Counted from the stretch's first letter, positions 28,567 through 37,495 are shown. The stretch: DNA of 64,000 nucleotides from Rhodomicrobium vannielii ATCC 17100 (GCF_000166055.1 NC_014664.1:496001-560000); one strand, 5' to 3'. Notes: a model not told the origin generated them from the sequence alone. Numbers and translations: made by a program.

Positions 28567-28874
28567 GGCCGCCCCTGTTTCGAGACTGCTTCCAGCGCAT
28601 CCGCCAGTTGGTCGCCCGAGATGACGCCGCGTTCGAGCAACGCATTCGCCAGCGCCACGACCGCGCGTTCATGATAGGTCGCGCCCTCGGCGGCGGCGTT
28701 GTCTATGCGCCGACGCATGTCGTCCGGCGTGAACAGTCCGCGCGCGGGATGCTGCACGAGCGTGAGCAGCGCCTCGACGCGATCTTGCCAGGGCAGCGAC
28801 TCACGGCCGGTAAACTCGATCGCGCCAGCGGGCGAACCGCCGATATCGTTCTGTTTTCTCGGAGCTTCTTGCAT
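28563..28874 (-). CDS. Nitrile hydratase beta N-terminal/thiocyanate hydrolase beta-like subunit
   Basis: 103 aa from MQEAPRKQNDIGGSPAG. The helical segment LPWQDRVEALLTLVQHPARG, FTPDDMRRRIDNAAAEG, YHERAVVALANALLERGVIS corresponds to the N-terminal helical region of nitrile hydratase beta, or the separate ScnB subunit. It is the first gene of the three-gene operon, followed by the ScnA-like and ScnC-like genes in the same order as the thiocyanate hydrolase genes. The frame extends 30 codons upstream without similarity; the chosen ATG gives a protein matching the conserved start of the domain. queD lies 134 bases upstream on the same strand. Confidence 0.75.
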   Translation of the reverse strand: MQEAPRKQNDIGGSPAGAIEFTGRESLPWQDRVEALLTLVQHPARGLFTPDDMRRRIDNAAAEGATYHERAVVALANALLERGVISGDQLADALEAVSKQGRP

Positions 28875-29008
28875 GGGAATCGGCCGCGATGACGGTTTGG
28901 TGACAGATGCATCACGGTATAGCAAGACGGTGCTCGAAATGCAAAAATCAACGTCGGCGCGCAACGTGAGGCCGGTTATCGCACCGCCGGCGGGCGACGA
29001 CGCGCGCG

Positions 29009-29365
29009 CTATGCGCCGTTATATTCCGCCCAGCATTCCGGCGTTTCGTAAACGCGCACGGCGGTGAGTTGCGGCAGCGCGTCCTTCACGCGGTCCCAGA
29101 TCCACGCGGCGATGTTCTCGGCGGTGGGGTTCTCCAGCCCTTCGACTTCATTCAGATAATAATGGTCGAGCCGCTTGAGCAGCGGGCCGAACGCCGCCTC
29201 GATGTCGAAGAAGTCGACGACGAACCCGGTTTCCGGATCGACCGGCCCTTCGAGCTGAAGCTCGACCCGATAGGAGTGTCCATGCACTCGGCGGCAGGGA
29301 TGAGTGTCCTTTACGAAGGGCAGGCGGTGTGCCGCCTCGAACCGGAACGACTGCGTAACTTTCAT
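29009..29365 (-). CDS. queD: 6-carboxy-5,6,7,8-tetrahydropterin synthase (QueD/PTPS family)
   Basis: 118 aa from MKVTQSFRFEAAHRLPFV. The zinc ligands are His13, His28 and His30 (HRVHGHSYR region), with catalytic Cys24 five residues before HGH (HPCRRVHGH), as in QueD-type enzymes that convert dihydroneopterin triphosphate for queuosine synthesis. VDFFDIEAAFGPLLKRLDH and the C-terminal ETPECWAEY fit the family. A longer frame upstream is unrelated. No other queuosine genes are in the window. Confidence 0.92.
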   Translation of the reverse strand: MKVTQSFRFEAAHRLPFVKDTHPCRRVHGHSYRVELQLEGPVDPETGFVVDFFDIEAAFGPLLKRLDHYYLNEVEGLENPTAENIAAWIWDRVKDALPQLTAVRVYETPECWAEYNGA

Positions 29366-29593
29366 CGAAAAAATGCTCTCAACTGCGGATGGCGCGACGA
29401 CGCGCCGCCTCCTTATAACCCATGCTCGCGGCTTGTTTCCAACATTTGCGTTCCGTTTTCGCAGGCTCGCAAGCAAGCTGGCTCGGCATAACCTCGAAAT
29501 TGCCGGCCATGTTGTCGAATCGTTCTCTAGAACGAATCGGGGACGGTCACGCGCCAAGCTTGCGTCAAGCTTTATGTTTGGAGTGACGACCGC

Positions 29594-30208
29594 CTATGGA
29601 AAAAGCTGCGTCTTCGTCCAGGCTGCGCCGCGACCCTCCCGCCGGAACACGATGCGGTCGTGGAGGCGATATTGGCGGTCCTGCCAGAATTCGATCTCCA
29701 GCGGCACCACGCGGAAGCCGGACCAGTAGGGCGGACGCTTCGGCTCGATCCCGGCGAACAGCTTGCCGAAATGCTTGACGGCCTCGCCGAGCGCCGCGCG
29801 GCTTTCGAGCGGTCGCGACTGCTTGCTCGCCCATGCGCCGATGCGGCTGCCAAGCGGACGCGAGGCATAGTAGGCGTCGGCCTCTTCCGCGCTCACCTGT
29901 TCGACCGTGCCGCGCACACGCACCTGACGGCGCAGCGATTTCCAGTGGAAAAGTAGCGCCGCTTGCGGATTCAAGAGAAGCTCGCGCCCCTTGGTGCTCT
30001 CGAAGTTCGTGTAGAACACGAAGCCGCGCTCATCCACACTCTTCAGTAGCACCATCCGCGCGTTCGGCATGCCGCTCGGGTCGGCGGTGGCGACGGTCAT
30101 CGCGTTGGGATCGTTCGGTTCGCTCCGCTCGGCTTCCTTGAACCATGCATCGAAGAGGGGCAGGGGATCGCTCGCCTGCGTGAAATCGCCGTCAGTCGTC
30201 GAGGTCAT
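29594..30208 (-). CDS. pdxH: Pyridoxamine 5'-phosphate oxidase
   Basis: 204 aa from [22 protein letters not shown]-binding and substrate motifs include [55 protein letters not shown] and the C-terminal [24 protein letters not shown]. It oxidises PNP or PMP to pyridoxal phosphate in the cytoplasm. It is divergent from fabI with a 184-base gap that should hold both promoters. Confidence 0.96.
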   Translation of the reverse strand: MTSTTDGDFTQASDPLPLFDAWFKEAERSEPNDPNAMTVATADPSGMPNARMVLLKSVDERGFVFYTNFESTKGRELLLNPQAALLFHWKSLRRQVRVRGTVEQVSAEEADAYYASRPLGSRIGAWASKQSRPLESRAALGEAVKHFGKLFAGIEPKRPPYWSGFRVVPLEIEFWQDRQYRLHDRIVFRREGRGAAWTKTQLFP

Positions 30209-30392
30209 TTTTCGGGTCCGGGGTTGGTCGCAGACGCGCTCCGCTTGGAGCCCGGCGTGTAAACACGCAAACGAACTCGCCCGCGCCGCGTCAACGACGG
30301 CCGAACTTATCGCGTCCGCACCCGCCAAGCTATCACTTTACGCGAGCGGCTTAATGTGTAGGATGCGTCACCGTTAATATCGGGGAACGAAC

Positions 30393-31217
30393 GTGGTCCA
30401 GACAGCACCTTTGATGAGCGGAAAACGCGGCCTGATCATGGGCATCGCAAACAATCGGTCCATTGCCTGGGGGATCGCCAAGGCTGCGGCGGACCAGGGC
30501 GCGGAACTGGCGTTTACCTATCAGGGCGATGCGTTGAAGAAGCGCGTTGAGCCGCTGGCGGCCGAAGTCGGCGTGAAGCACGTCCTGCCGTGCGACGTGA
30601 CGGACGACGCCTCTGTCGATGCGGTTTTCGAAACGCTGAAGGCAGATTGGGGCAGCCTCGATTTCGTCGTGCACGCAGTCGCCTATTCCAACAAGGAAGA
30701 ACTCGACGGCCGCTATGTCGATACGACGGCTGATAATTTTTCGAAGACGCTGCTCATCTCGTGTTACTCATTCACGGCGATTGCGAAGCGCGCCGAGAAG
30801 CTGATGACGAACGGCGGCTCACTCCTCACGCTCACCTATTACGGCGCCGAAAAGGTCATGCCGCATTACAATGTGATGGGCGTGGCGAAGGCCGCGCTTG
30901 AAGCGAGCGTGCGCTACCTTGCCGAGGATCTCGGCCGTCAGAAGATCCGCGTGAACGCGATATCGGCCGGGCCGATCAAGACGCTCGCGGCTTCGGGCAT
31001 CGCCGACTTCCGCTATATCCTGAAGTGGAACGAATACAATTCGCCGCTCCGCCGGACGGTATCCATCGAGGATGTCGGCGGCGCAGGGCTCTATTTGCTG
31101 TCCGATCTCAGCAAAGGGGTAACGGGAGAGGTGCATCATGTCGACGCGGGCTATCACGTCGTTGGCATGAAAGCGGAGGATGCTCCCGATATCGCCGTGA
31201 TTCAGTCCAATAGCTAG
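30393..31217 (+). CDS. fabI: Enoyl-[acyl-carrier-protein] reductase (NADH), FabI type
   Basis: 274 aa from a GTG with a GGGGAAC upstream; a later ATG (residue 8) is also possible. Family motifs are KRGLIMGIANNRSIAWGIAK (cofactor glycine-rich segment), FVVHAVAYS and the catalytic Y-x6-K at Tyr159 and Lys166 (YNVMGVAK). It reduces enoyl-ACP in the last step of each fatty acid elongation cycle. It links to the lipid genes further right only loosely. Confidence 0.96.
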   Translation: MVQTAPLMSGKRGLIMGIANNRSIAWGIAKAAADQGAELAFTYQGDALKKRVEPLAAEVGVKHVLPCDVTDDASVDAVFETLKADWGSLDFVVHAVAYSNKEELDGRYVDTTADNFSKTLLISCYSFTAIAKRAEKLMTNGGSLLTLTYYGAEKVMPHYNVMGVAKAALEASVRYLAEDLGRQKIRVNAISAGPIKTLAASGIADFRYILKWNEYNSPLRRTVSIEDVGGAGLYLLSDLSKGVTGEVHHVDAGYHVVGMKAEDAPDIAVIQSNS

Positions 31218-31274
31218 GCTTCAGTAAAACTGGCTTTGCGGCGGGCGCGACCGCCGATGTGGCGCGAGGTGAGT

Positions 31275-32501
31275 ATGGAACCGTTCAAGGCGCTGACCCT
31301 GGTGGCGGCATCCGCTGTCATTTCGCTTGTCACAGCGGGCGCGGCCGGCTTCTACGCGGGCTATTCCGCCGGTCGCAGTAACCTCGCCGAAATCAAGACC
31401 TATCTCGCTGATGCGCCGGTTTCGGTTGCGAGCGGTTCGGGCGGCGCGCCGGTTTCGTTGAAGCCCGTCACCGATGAGATCCGCGCCTTGTCCGCGAGGA
31501 TCGAAGCGCTCGCCGCCGAACAGCCCAAGCCGGTCGCAACCCCGGCGGCGGACGCTTCCGCGTCGTCCAAGCCTGTCATCGACGAAATCCGCGCCCTATC
31601 CCGTCAGCTCGACGGCGTGAAGGCCGACGTCTCGAAGGTTCATGCGGTTGCGGCGCCCGCATCTCCCGCGCTTGAGCGTGCCGTGGCGTCGGCGCCGGAC
31701 TATTCCGACGCGCTGACGGATATCCGCGAGCAGGTTCGCGGCCTTGCCCTCAAGATGGACAAGCAGGAGCCGAAAGCGCCGAAAGCTCTTGTGGACGAAA
31801 TCCGCTCGCTGAGCACGGCGGTTCAGGCGCAGGACAGCGGCACGAAAAGGGTGGTCGACGAAGTCCGCACGGGCTTCGCTTCGCTTCAGAACGCGGAGCC
31901 GAAAACGCCTAAGGCACTGGTGGAAGAGGTTCGCGCGATTTCGGCCACGATCAGCGCGCAGGCGGCCAAGCCGCAGGTTTCCGTGGTCGACCAAATCAAG
32001 ATTTTGCAGGCGTCGATCGAATCGCTGAAGGCTCGGCTCGCGAGCGGTCAGAGCGGCGGCGCGACTGCCGATGGCGCCGATCTCGCGCAGATCCGGCAGC
32101 TTCTCCTCGCCGCGACGGAGCAGTTCGGCAAATGCCAGACGCAACTTGCGTCTTACTCCGCGCCGGCTTCCGCGCCGGTGGCGCAGACGGTGAGCGCACC
32201 CGCGGCCGCCGCTATTTCGGTTTCGCCGAGCACGCGTCAGGAACCGGCCGCCGTTGTGTTCTACGACAACGTCATGCTGAAGAAGGATCAGGAAAAGCAG
32301 TATGACGAAATCGGCGTGCGCCTCGCGCTTCAGGCCATCGGGCCGAAGCAGGTGAAGGTGGCGGTGAACCGGCAGGGCTTCGGCCTGGCATTCGGCGAGC
32401 GGAAGGTCTTCCGCAGTCAGGACGTCGAGTGCGAGATCAACCTGATGGAAACGAACCTTAACGAAGCGCAGGCCCGCGTCAGCCTGTCCTGCAAGCGCTG
32501 A
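31275..32501 (+). CDS. Membrane-anchored repeat protein with VDEIRALS motifs
   Basis: 408 aa from MEPFKALTLVAASAVISLV. One N-terminal membrane helix (about residues 8-32) anchors a long periplasmic or cytoplasmic helical region. A motif of the form [KP]-x-V-x-[DE]-E-[IV]-R-[AS]-[LI]-S recurs at PVTDEIRALS, PVIDEIRALS, ALVDEIRSLS, RVVDEVRTGF and ALVEEVRAIS, spaced roughly 35 residues apart. A compact C-terminal domain (about 330-408, FYDNVMLKKDQEKQYDEIG to VSLSCKR) is not recognised. It lies just upstream of a histidine phosphatase with a 9-base gap, so they may be co-expressed. No function is assigned. Confidence 0.7.
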   Translation: MEPFKALTLVAASAVISLVTAGAAGFYAGYSAGRSNLAEIKTYLADAPVSVASGSGGAPVSLKPVTDEIRALSARIEALAAEQPKPVATPAADASASSKPVIDEIRALSRQLDGVKADVSKVHAVAAPASPALERAVASAPDYSDALTDIREQVRGLALKMDKQEPKAPKALVDEIRSLSTAVQAQDSGTKRVVDEVRTGFASLQNAEPKTPKALVEEVRAISATISAQAAKPQVSVVDQIKILQASIESLKARLASGQSGGATADGADLAQIRQLLLAATEQFGKCQTQLASYSAPASAPVAQTVSAPAAAAISVSPSTRQEPAAVVFYDNVMLKKDQEKQYDEIGVRLALQAIGPKQVKVAVNRQGFGLAFGERKVFRSQDVECEINLMETNLNEAQARVSLSCKR

Positions 32502-32510
32502 CAGCGAGAC

Positions 32511-33089
32511 ATGCCCCTCATATATTTCATTCGTCACGGTCAGACCGATTATAATGCCGCGCGCCGCGTGCAGGGCTGGCTAGACATCCCGATCAACGCG
32601 ACCGGTCGCGTGCAGGCGCTGCGCAACGGCGGCGTGCTCAACGAGCTGATCAGCGACAAGATGCGACTCGATTTCATCTCCAGTCCGCTGCTTCGAACGC
32701 GTCAGACGATGGAAATCATGCGCGCCGCGATGGGGCTTCCCACAGCCGGATATCAGACGGACGATCGCCTGAAGGAGATCAGCTTCGGCGAATGGGAAGG
32801 CATGAACCGCGAGGAGATCGACGCGATCGCGATGGATCTGCATGCGAGCGTCGAGGCGGATCGCTGGAACAAGGCCCCGCCCGGCGGGCAGTCGTTTCGC
32901 GACTACACGGCGCAGGTGCTGTCGTGGCTCGCGGAAATAAAGCGGGACACGGTAGTCGTCGCGCATGGCGGCACGAGCCGCGTCGTGCGGGCGCACTTCA
33001 TGAAGCTCGGCCCAGTCGACATGCATAAGCTCGATGTCCCGCAGGACAAGGTGTTGCTGATCGAGGGCGGCGCGCTGCATTGGCTGTGA
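32511..33089 (+). CDS. Histidine phosphatase family protein (phosphoglycerate mutase-like)
   Basis: 192 aa. The RHG catalytic motif is FIRHGQTDYN at the N-terminus, with SSPLLRTRQTMEIM, the glutamate region KEISFGEWEGM, and the second histidine in VVVAHGGTSRVVRAH. The family includes cofactor-dependent mutases and broad phosphatases such as CobC and GpmB; which substrate is used cannot be told. It may be co-transcribed with the repeat protein immediately upstream. The 150-base gap to aroC contains a short RIME-like repeat. Confidence 0.9.
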   Translation: MPLIYFIRHGQTDYNAARRVQGWLDIPINATGRVQALRNGGVLNELISDKMRLDFISSPLLRTRQTMEIMRAAMGLPTAGYQTDDRLKEISFGEWEGMNREEIDAIAMDLHASVEADRWNKAPPGGQSFRDYTAQVLSWLAEIKRDTVVVAHGGTSRVVRAHFMKLGPVDMHKLDVPQDKVLLIEGGALHWL

Positions 33090-33239
33090 GCGGCGTCGAT
33101 CCGGCGCAACGCCACTCGGCGTTGAAACGGTTTCCAGCCGACGCCAATTGAGCATGATTCGCAAACTGGCTCTCGGTTGCGAGAGGAAAGTGTCCGCTGG
33201 CGCGAGATATTGCCGCTCCTGACGGGGCGAGGAGCAGAG

Positions 33240-34328
33240 ATGTCCTATAACACCTTCGGCCATATGTTTCGCGTGACCACGTGGGGCGAGAGCCACGGCC
33301 CCGCCATCGGCTGCGTGATCGACGGCTGCCCACCCGGCATTCCGCTGACCGAGGCCGACATCCAGCCGTTCCTCGACAAGCGGCGCCCCGGCCAGTCGCG
33401 CTTCACCACGCAGCGGCAGGAAGAGGACCGCGTGCGCATCCTCTCGGGCGTTTTCCCGAACGAGGCGGGCGTGCAGGTGACGACGGGCACGCCCGTCGCG
33501 CTCGAAATCCAGAACACGGACCAGCGCTCGAAGGACTATTCCGATATCAAGGACAAGTTCCGTCCCGGCCACGCGGACTTCACCTATGTCGAGAAATACG
33601 GCATCCGCGACTATCGCGGTGGCGGCCGCTCGTCCGCGCGCGAGACGGCGATGCGGGTCGCGGCGGGCGCGGTTGCGCGGAAGGTTGTGCCGGGCATCGC
33701 CATTCGCGGCGCGCTCGTGCAGGTCGGTGCGGAGCAGATCGACCGCGCGCGCTGGGATTGGGCCGAGGTCGAGCGCAATCCGTTTTTTGCCCCCGACGCG
33801 GGCATCGTCGAGCGCTGGACGGCCTATCTCGACGGCGTGCGCAAGGCTGGCTCATCGTGCGGTGCGGTGGTTGAAGTGGTCGCGGAAGGAGCGCCCGCCG
33901 GCCTTGGTGCGCCGCTCTACGGCAAGCTCGACCAGGACATCGCCGCCGCATTCATGAGCATCAACGCCGTGAAGGGCGTGGAAATCGGCGAGGGGTTCGC
34001 ATCTGCCGCACTTTCGGGCGAAGATAATGCCGACGAAATGCGCATCGGTCCAGACGGCCAGCCGGTTTTCCTGTCGAATCACGCGGGCGGCATCCTCGGC
34101 GGCATCTCGACGGGGCAGCCCATCGTCGCGCGTTTCGCCGTGAAACCAACGTCTTCGATCCTCACGCCGCGCCGCACCATCGACACGCAGGGCCACGACG
34201 CCGAGATCCTCACCAAGGGGCGGCACGATCCTTGCGTTGGCATCCGCGCGGTGCCGGTCGGGGAGGCGATGATGGCCATCGTTCTGGCGGACCACTGGCT
34301 CAGGCATCGCGCGCAGACGGGCCGGTAA
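33240..34328 (+). CDS. aroC: Chorismate synthase
   Basis: 362 aa from [20 protein letters not shown]. Family landmarks are [67 protein letters not shown] and TLPRRT-type residues in [11 protein letters not shown], with conserved [18 protein letters not shown] near the end. It makes chorismate from EPSP in aromatic amino acid synthesis, using reduced FMN. The upstream extension of the frame is not similar to the family. A GGGGCGAGGAG ribosome binding site precedes the ATG. Confidence 0.97.
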   Translation: MSYNTFGHMFRVTTWGESHGPAIGCVIDGCPPGIPLTEADIQPFLDKRRPGQSRFTTQRQEEDRVRILSGVFPNEAGVQVTTGTPVALEIQNTDQRSKDYSDIKDKFRPGHADFTYVEKYGIRDYRGGGRSSARETAMRVAAGAVARKVVPGIAIRGALVQVGAEQIDRARWDWAEVERNPFFAPDAGIVERWTAYLDGVRKAGSSCGAVVEVVAEGAPAGLGAPLYGKLDQDIAAAFMSINAVKGVEIGEGFASAALSGEDNADEMRIGPDGQPVFLSNHAGGILGGISTGQPIVARFAVKPTSSILTPRRTIDTQGHDAEILTKGRHDPCVGIRAVPVGEAMMAIVLADHWLRHRAQTGR

Positions 34329-34507
34329 CGCCTGCTGCGCGGATGGCGTGGCGTGGGGCGGCGTCCTCGGGATGTATCTATGTGCTTCCCGCAGTGCGTT
34401 CGGTGCGTTAAGATCGCGTTAATTGGGCGGCACGATCCGGTGGAATGCGTCACGGCCCCTTCGGCCGCCGCGACGGCATCGCGTCTCGCGCCGTGCCCTG
34501 ACGTTGT

Positions 34508-34575
34508 GTGGAGCGAATGACATTTGAGTCCCGATTGCTGCGAGATCTCGCTCGAATGTCAATTCAGAAGCTCCA
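34508..34575. repeat. Dispersed inverted repeat, copy 4
   Basis: The left arm is GTGGAGCGAATGACATTTGA, and the right arm is the inverse of TGGAGCTTCTGAATTGACAT. It matches copies 1 and 3 closely at the arm ends and at the GACATTTGA core. Confidence 0.75.
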
Positions 34576-34589
34576 GGAGACTCATAGTT

Positions 34590-34662
34590 GAGTGGCCCTT
34601 TTTGTTCCGAAATTGCTCGCGAGCGTGCTGCAAGCGGATGTAATGTCGGTATCGGACCACTC
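34590..34662. repeat. Dispersed inverted repeat, copy 5
   Basis: The left arm is GAGTGGCCCTTTTTGTTCCG, and the right arm is the inverse of GAGTGGTCCGATACCGACAT. It lies 14 bp from copy 4. The right end abuts a RIME-like AGAGCATGATCCGCAAAA string at 34663-34680. The gap between aroC and the next gene is otherwise empty. Confidence 0.6.
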
Positions 34663-34787
34663 AGAGCATGATCCGCAAAAGGGTAACGCCGGTTTTGGGA
34701 TAATTCATGCTCAAACAAGACATTGGAGCGCGCTTTTGAGTCCATCAAAGGCGAAAACACTTCAATCGTTGTCAAACGGGTGTGCTC

Positions 34788-35315
34788 ATGGCGCGGCGGC
34801 CAGATCTTCCAGACTACTTGCAGGACGGGTTCATTCTTCCCTACTCGCGCACCGAGGTGCCGCGCTTCCACGTGCTGGCGTTCATTTCGGCGGCCACGTT
34901 CGCCGCGTGGCTGACGTGGGGCTACGAACTGCTTTCGATCACGGCAATCCTCGCGGGGTGCTCGGCGTACTATTTCTTCCCTTTCACAGAGAGCCGTCCG
35001 CGTCTCGGCGCGAACCAGTACGGCCTGTTCATAGACGGGCTCGGCCTCATCGCCTGGCGCTCCATCGGCGAACTGACGTTCGTGTCATTTTCCGTGCGCA
35101 CGCTCGACATGGAGGAACTTCACATCAAGCTGCGGGAGCCGCTCGGCCGCGCGCTCATCGCGGACTGGCGGCGGCTGCCGATCTGGCGGCTTCTCATGCG
35201 CTTGCCGTGGAAGATGGGGCACGACGGCATCATCCGCATCAACCTCCAGCCGTTCGAGCCGCCCGGCGAGGAGATCGCGAAGACGATGGAGCGGATGTGG
35301 AAGTTTTATCGGTGA
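34788..35315 (+). CDS. Two-helix membrane protein of unknown function
   Basis: 175 aa from MARRPDLPDYLQDGF. Two hydrophobic segments lie near residues 28-48 (VLAFISAATFAAWLTW) and 48-66 (LLSITAILAGCSAYYFFP). They are followed by a cytoplasmic part with NQYGLFIDGLGLIAWRSIGEL and DMEELHIKLREPLGRAL and a basic stretch. The layout resembles small PH-like membrane proteins that place a beta domain after two helices, but the match is weak. It is convergent with the acyl-CoA reductase gene, 14 bases away. Confidence 0.65.
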   Translation: MARRPDLPDYLQDGFILPYSRTEVPRFHVLAFISAATFAAWLTWGYELLSITAILAGCSAYYFFPFTESRPRLGANQYGLFIDGLGLIAWRSIGELTFVSFSVRTLDMEELHIKLREPLGRALIADWRRLPIWRLLMRLPWKMGHDGIIRINLQPFEPPGEEIAKTMERMWKFYR

Positions 35316-35329
35316 GCTGCCGCCGCCCA

Positions 35330-37327
35330 TCACACATGAACGCCGGGGAATAGCGTCGAGAACGCGACCTGCTCGGCGGTGAGGTGCTGTTCGGGCGCAC
35401 GGTCGGCGGCGGCGCCGTTTCCTTTCGTCGCCGTGTCGGGGAAGAGCTGGAACAACACGCTGTTGACGAGCAGGCCGAGCCGGGGAGCGGTTGCGCCGAC
35501 AAGGCCGCCGAACACGCCGAGGCCGGTGGCAACGCGCGCCGGGCGGTGCAGGATCGCCTCGGCCAGCATTTCCGCCGCCTGATCCGGCGTCAGCACGGAG
35601 GCGTGGTCGTAGATCTTCGTCGGTGAGATCATCGGCGTGCGCACGAGCGGGAAGTTCACCACGGTGAAATGCACGCCCTTTTCGAAATACTCGGCCGCCG
35701 CCGCACGCGTCCACGCTTCGAGCGCGGCCTTGGACGCGATATAGGCCGAGAAACGCGGCGCACTCGTCAGCACACCGATGGACGAGATGTTGATGATGTG
35801 CGCGTCGCCCCTCTCGACCATCGACGGCAAGAGGCCGAGCGTTAGCCGCACCGCGCCGAAGTAATTCACCTGCATCGTGCGCTCGAAATCGTGCATGCGG
35901 TCGTAGGAATCGGCGACCGCCCGGCGGATCGAGCGGCCGGCGTTGTTGATGAGCACGTCAACGCCGCCATGCTCGCCGAGCACTTGCTTCACCAGCGCGT
36001 CGCATTGATCGGCGTGCGTCACATCGGCGGCGTAGGTGTGGAGCGTGAGCCCTTTCGCGGCGGCTTCCTCGCGCGCGGCTTCGAGCTTCAGAGGATCGCG
36101 CGCGACGATCAGCACGGTTGCGCCCGCGCCCGCTAGCTTCATCGCCGTGGCCTTGCCAATGCCCGAAGAGCCGCCGGTGATGAGCACGACCTTGCCCGCC
36201 AGCTTCTTGCGCAGCGTCTTCGCCGTCATGAGATCGGGATCGAGCTTGCGCTCCCAGTAATCCCAGATCGCGGCGGCGTAATCGTCGAGGCGCGGCACCA
36301 TGATGCCCGCCGGTTCGAGAATCGCCTGAGTCTCGCTCGAATCGAACCGCGTGGGGTAATTGAGGAAGGTGAAGACGTCCTTCGGCAGCGCGAGTTCCTT
36401 GCGCAGCGCGGCTTGCAGACGGCGCAGCACCGGCATCGACGACAGCCCCGCCTTGAGGCCCGGCGGCACGAGGCGCAGCAGCCCCACATTGATGCGCATG
36501 CTGATGTCGGGCGCGTGGCCCGCATGGGCGAAGATGTTCATCACGTCGCCGACGCGATGCGGATGCGGGTCGGTGAGGTGGAACGCGCGCCCGTCGAGGC
36601 CCGGCTGGTGCGCGATATGGTCGAGGGCCGCGACGACGAAATCCACCGGTACGATGTTGATGCGCCCGCCTTCGAGGCCAACGAGCGGCATCCACGGCGG
36701 CACCGCGCCCCGGATCTTCTTGATGAGGCCGAAGAAGTAGTAGGGCCCATCGATCTTGTCCATTTCGCCGGACTTCGAATCGCCGACCACGATGCCTGGC
36801 CGGTAAACGCGCCAGGGCACCGAGCATTCGCGGCGCACGACGCCTTCCGACTCGTGCTTGCTCGCGTAATAGGGGTGGTCGAGCCCGCGCGCCTCCTCGA
36901 ACATGTCCTCGCGGAACGTGCCCTCATAGAGACCTGCGGCGGCGATGGAACTCATGTGGTGGAAGTGCCGTGCGCCGATCGTCTCCGCGAAGCGGACAGC
37001 GTTGCGCGTGCCCTCGATGTTGGTGCGCGTCTCGATTTCGGCGTCGGCGTCGAGATCGTAGACGGCGGCGAGATGGAAGACGTGGTCTACCTTGCCCTTC
37101 AGCGCATGCGCGTTCTTCGCCGACACGCCGAGGTCGGGTTTCAGCAGATCGCCCTGCACCGCGATGGCGCGTTTCGCCGTCACCCCCCAATATTTGCGCA
37201 GGACATCGGCCCGCGCCGGGTCCGGGCTTCGCATCAGGAAATAGACGGTGGCGTCGGCCCGGGACAACAACGCCTTGACGAGCCGCTTGCCGATGAAGCC
37301 GCTCGCACCCGTAACGAAATAGATCAT
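35330..37327 (-). CDS. Two-domain fatty acyl-CoA/aldehyde reductase (Marinobacter FAR-like)
   Basis: 665 aa from MIYFVTGASGFIGKRL. Domain 1 is an extended short-chain dehydrogenase: cofactor motif TGASGFIG at residues 6-13 and catalytic Y153-x3-K157 in HPYYASKHE. Domain 2 is a classical SDR: TGGSSGIG at 384-391, NNAG at 461-464 and Y529-x3-K533. Length, domain order and segments such as FREDMFEEA, GPYYFF and PTRFDS match the alcohol-forming fatty acyl-CoA reductases of Marinobacter, which reduce acyl-CoA to fatty alcohol. The gene is divergent from a phasin. A wax synthase-like gene at the window's right edge supports a wax ester role. Substrate chain length is unknown. Confidence 0.85.
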   Translation of the reverse strand: MIYFVTGASGFIGKRLVKALLSRADATVYFLMRSPDPARADVLRKYWGVTAKRAIAVQGDLLKPDLGVSAKNAHALKGKVDHVFHLAAVYDLDADAEIETRTNIEGTRNAVRFAETIGARHFHHMSSIAAAGLYEGTFREDMFEEARGLDHPYYASKHESEGVVRRECSVPWRVYRPGIVVGDSKSGEMDKIDGPYYFFGLIKKIRGAVPPWMPLVGLEGGRINIVPVDFVVAALDHIAHQPGLDGRAFHLTDPHPHRVGDVMNIFAHAGHAPDISMRINVGLLRLVPPGLKAGLSSMPVLRRLQAALRKELALPKDVFTFLNYPTRFDSSETQAILEPAGIMVPRLDDYAAAIWDYWERKLDPDLMTAKTLRKKLAGKVVLITGGSSGIGKATAMKLAGAGATVLIVARDPLKLEAAREEAAAKGLTLHTYAADVTHADQCDALVKQVLGEHGGVDVLINNAGRSIRRAVADSYDRMHDFERTMQVNYFGAVRLTLGLLPSMVERGDAHIINISSIGVLTSAPRFSAYIASKAALEAWTRAAAAEYFEKGVHFTVVNFPLVRTPMISPTKIYDHASVLTPDQAAEMLAEAILHRPARVATGLGVFGGLVGATAPRLGLLVNSVLFQLFPDTATKGNGAAADRAPEQHLTAEQVAFSTLFPGVHV

Positions 37328-37383
37328 GGATCCCTCCCTCGGGCGCGGCATGTTTCCCGCCGTCGCCCGTCCCACTAAATGAT

Positions 37384-37399
37384 TAGGCAGAACAGCCTA
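37384..37399. promoter_or_regulatory. Possible operator palindrome between reductase and phasin genes
   Basis: TAGGC-AGAACA-GCCTA forms a 5-bp inverted repeat with a 6-base spacer in the divergent promoter region. It could serve the TetR-type regulator encoded further right; this is a guess from position. Confidence 0.3.
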
Positions 37400-37406
37400 G
37401 AATGGT

Positions 37407-37420
37407 TTGATTGAGGTCAA
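37407..37420. promoter_or_regulatory. CRP/FNR-family-like site
   Basis: TTGATTGAGGTCAA matches the TTGAT-N4-ATCAA consensus of FNR/FixK-type regulators at nine of ten fixed positions. It lies midway between the divergent reductase and phasin starts, where it could coordinate both with oxygen or redox state. Confidence 0.4.
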
Positions 37421-37495
37421 TCGACTTTCAGGCCGCGCAGATTATAAATACGAATACATACAACCATTCGCAAAGCGAAGGAATGGGAGGATAAA

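Noticed and set aside
36413-37378. Plus-strand frame of 321 codons opposite the acyl-CoA reductase
   Set aside because: It has the same antisense pattern in GC-rich coding DNA; no family similarity, while the minus strand matches the reductase along its full length.
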